The position numbers and the translations under genes were made by a program. Positions 30,601 through 33,600 of a stretch of 64,000 nucleotides of DNA are shown in pieces. Within the stretch, counting starts at the first letter, position 1, and each line of letters begins with the position of its first letter. This DNA comes from Nicoliella lavandulae (GTDB lineage Bacteria > Bacillota > Bacilli > Lactobacillales > Lactobacillaceae). The stretch is taken from contig NZ_JAWMWH010000003.1 in the NCBI RefSeq assembly GCF_037546185.1, positions 62,001 through 126,000 on the forward strand. The letters are read 5' to 3'. The notes under the pieces are model-generated. The model had not been told where the DNA came from, made no database searches, and saw nothing but the letters and a program-made list of their open reading frames with translations.

Positions 30601-33600
30601 CTACTTGCTATTGATGACACGTTTGTATATACACCACTAGCAGCACTCGAAGAAATTCCAGCCGCCGATGCATTACTAGATGCGCTAGTCTCAGCCTCTT
30701 GAGCAGCAACTGATCTAGCTGAGGCATATTGACTAACAATATCAGCCTTAGCTACAATTTCGGTTCCTATTGCAATCCCACTGCTTGCTAATGATACTAG
30801 TGACTTTAATACCGCATCATTTGACGATGCAACATAAGAAGCACTACTAGCAGCCAGATATGCACTTGGAATTGCGCTATAGTTAACATTAGCAGCACTC
30901 ATGGCAGAAGATGTCGTTGCATAATCGCTAGTTGTTATTCCAGCAATTGACAATAGATTAGTAGCATATGATGAAGCAACTGCAATGTATGCTGAAGCAT
31001 TAATAGCAGTTGCAGAACTAGCAGCCGCAATTCTAGCGGCCGCAATATTAGATTGAACTGCACTTAAATAACTTGCTGCTCGACTGCCCCCACCATAGAA
31101 GGCATTACTTCCATCACCATAAGCACTTGTAGCCGATGATAGTAATGAAGCAATGGAACCAACAGTATCATTAATAACCTTGGCAGCAGATGATGCAGTT
31201 GAAAGTGCGCTAGCTTGGAAGCTTTCATAGTTTTTAATAAATTGATAATCGCTATAAGTTGATCCTACTACATTAGCATAGCTTAACTGAGCACTAGCAT
31301 TGCTAACTGCAACAAAACCCATTGAAGATGCACTACTTGCAGCAGATGATATGGAACTAGCTGAAGCATATGAACTAGCAGTAGCGGACACAGCTGAACT
31401 AGCTTGATCGTAATAATGTTTAGCAACTGTATCTGGCTTTGATGTATATCCATTTTGATATCCTAATTGATAGTCTAATGCTTTACTGTAGATCCCATTA
31501 TTGAAGTTAATATCAGATTGACCTTGCGTATAACCATCTTTATAGTTACTACCGGCAGTATAATCATTACTATTAGTTGTATCGTTACTGTTTACAGTAG
31601 ATTTATTATATCCATCAATATATGCTTGAATGTTGACGGTTGCTTCCTTGACGGATTTAACGGTATTTAAATGAGCAGTAGCAGTATTAAGATATCTAGC
31701 AAGTGATTGATTATAATAATTCATTGAGTCTGCTGGAATTGTAACACTCCAATTACCGTAAGTATCTGCAACCGCAGTGTAAACGGCACCAGATGTATCA
31801 TTTGGATCATTAGATACGAGTGAATGAGGAGAGGCAACATATTGCTGGACTGAATAGTTATTTGGGTCAGTAAAAGATGGCAAATAGTATGGTAATTTAA
31901 TATAAGCACCTGGGGTAGCGTAACCAGAAATAACACCGGTTGTTGAATTATATTGAATCCCACCAATTTGAACATCTTGAACGTGATCCATTTCAATGTA
32001 ACGACTAAAATTAGCTGCCTTAGTGATGTCAGGATTAGTGGCCCCATTCAATACACCAGTTGTTGTGGCAGTAACCGTTCCACTACCATTACTCTTAAGG
32101 GTAGTCGTTGCAAAAGGACCAAAGACAGTTCCGTTCACATCCTTAAATGAAATAGAAGTTCCATTAACCGTTAAGCCACCAATAAAGGCATTACTACCGC
32201 TATTAGTATTTTTAGTTAAGTCAAAGATAATTTGTTGTGGGTTATTAATTGTAACCGTTCCAGAAATATCCAATAACGTATCTGCAGCCACACCATCAAT
32301 CGCCAATTTCATCGTAGCAGAATTGGTCAATTTAAGTGTTCCACCACCTGATACCTTGATGGCTGAAAGAGCATTGTTTCCAATGTTCGTTCCATTAAAG
32401 TTAAATTGAGCTTGGTTATCAACGTTAATGGTTGAAGCACCATTAATCTGAACAAATCCTAATCCATTTGGGTAATTAGTAATAACGTTTCCACTTGAAT
32501 TAACGCTTCCAGTTGGATTAATGTTTAATTGCGCCCCATTAACAACGTTAATAGTAGCTCCACCACTGGTATAAATAGCTCCACCAATGTTGTTAGTCCA
32601 ATTTGTATTAACATATGGATTAATATTTAAAGTTGCCCCAGCATTAACATTAACGGTCCCAGTTCCTAGCATGTATAACCCGAACGCAGTTGAACTAGTA
32701 GGACTATCTTCTGGAACATAACCACCCGGCGTAAAGGTAACATTAGCACCGTGGTCAACGGTCATGTTCCCACCACTGGATAATTCCATAACGTTCCCAT
32801 TATAAGTCTTAGCATTAAAAGTAGATCCTGGTAGAAATTCAACACTAGCTACTTGGAACGCTTGTTGGTTAGAACCACCTTGCGGACCGATTTCAACATA
32901 ACCTTCAACTGAAACATATCCATTAACCAATGGCAACCATCCGCTACCATTATATGAATATGACATTCCATAATCTTGTGCAACCTGAGTTGGACTATAG
33001 TTAAATCCAGCATTAATATTGACCGTACTCTTAATTGGATTATCAGCTGTATTAATAGAACTATTACTAGTATCTGGCGTATTATTAGGGTTACCTAAAT
33101 AAAGGTTCGTCGTGGTAGCATATGCTAATTGACTCCCCGTGTAATTAATGTTGTCGTAGTACAGTTTCGCTCCAGCAGTGGTCCGACTAGTGATGGGTCC
33201 ATAGTAATTGGCCCCGTATAAGTTCAAATTCTGAACAACCGTAACACTATCTTGAGCATTGTAAGATATTCCAGCAAAATCAACGGTCGACCAAGTATTA
33301 TTCATCTGAAGTCCGTTCACTACAAAGTTACCAGTATGGTTATTGCTGGTCCACATATCATTAAACCCATTATATACACTCCACAAACTCATATTGGCGT
33401 CAATATTAATATGGGAGATATTAGAGTTTTTAAATGCGGCATCGAATTGACTGGCAGTAGTAACGTTAATAAATCCACTAGCTGTACCAGGATTACTTGC
33501 ATTTTGAGATGCTTGAACAGCAGTTGAACTGGTAGCAGATGATGTAATATTGGTATATGAGCTAATTGTAGTATAGTTAGCACTCGCACTACTTAATGCG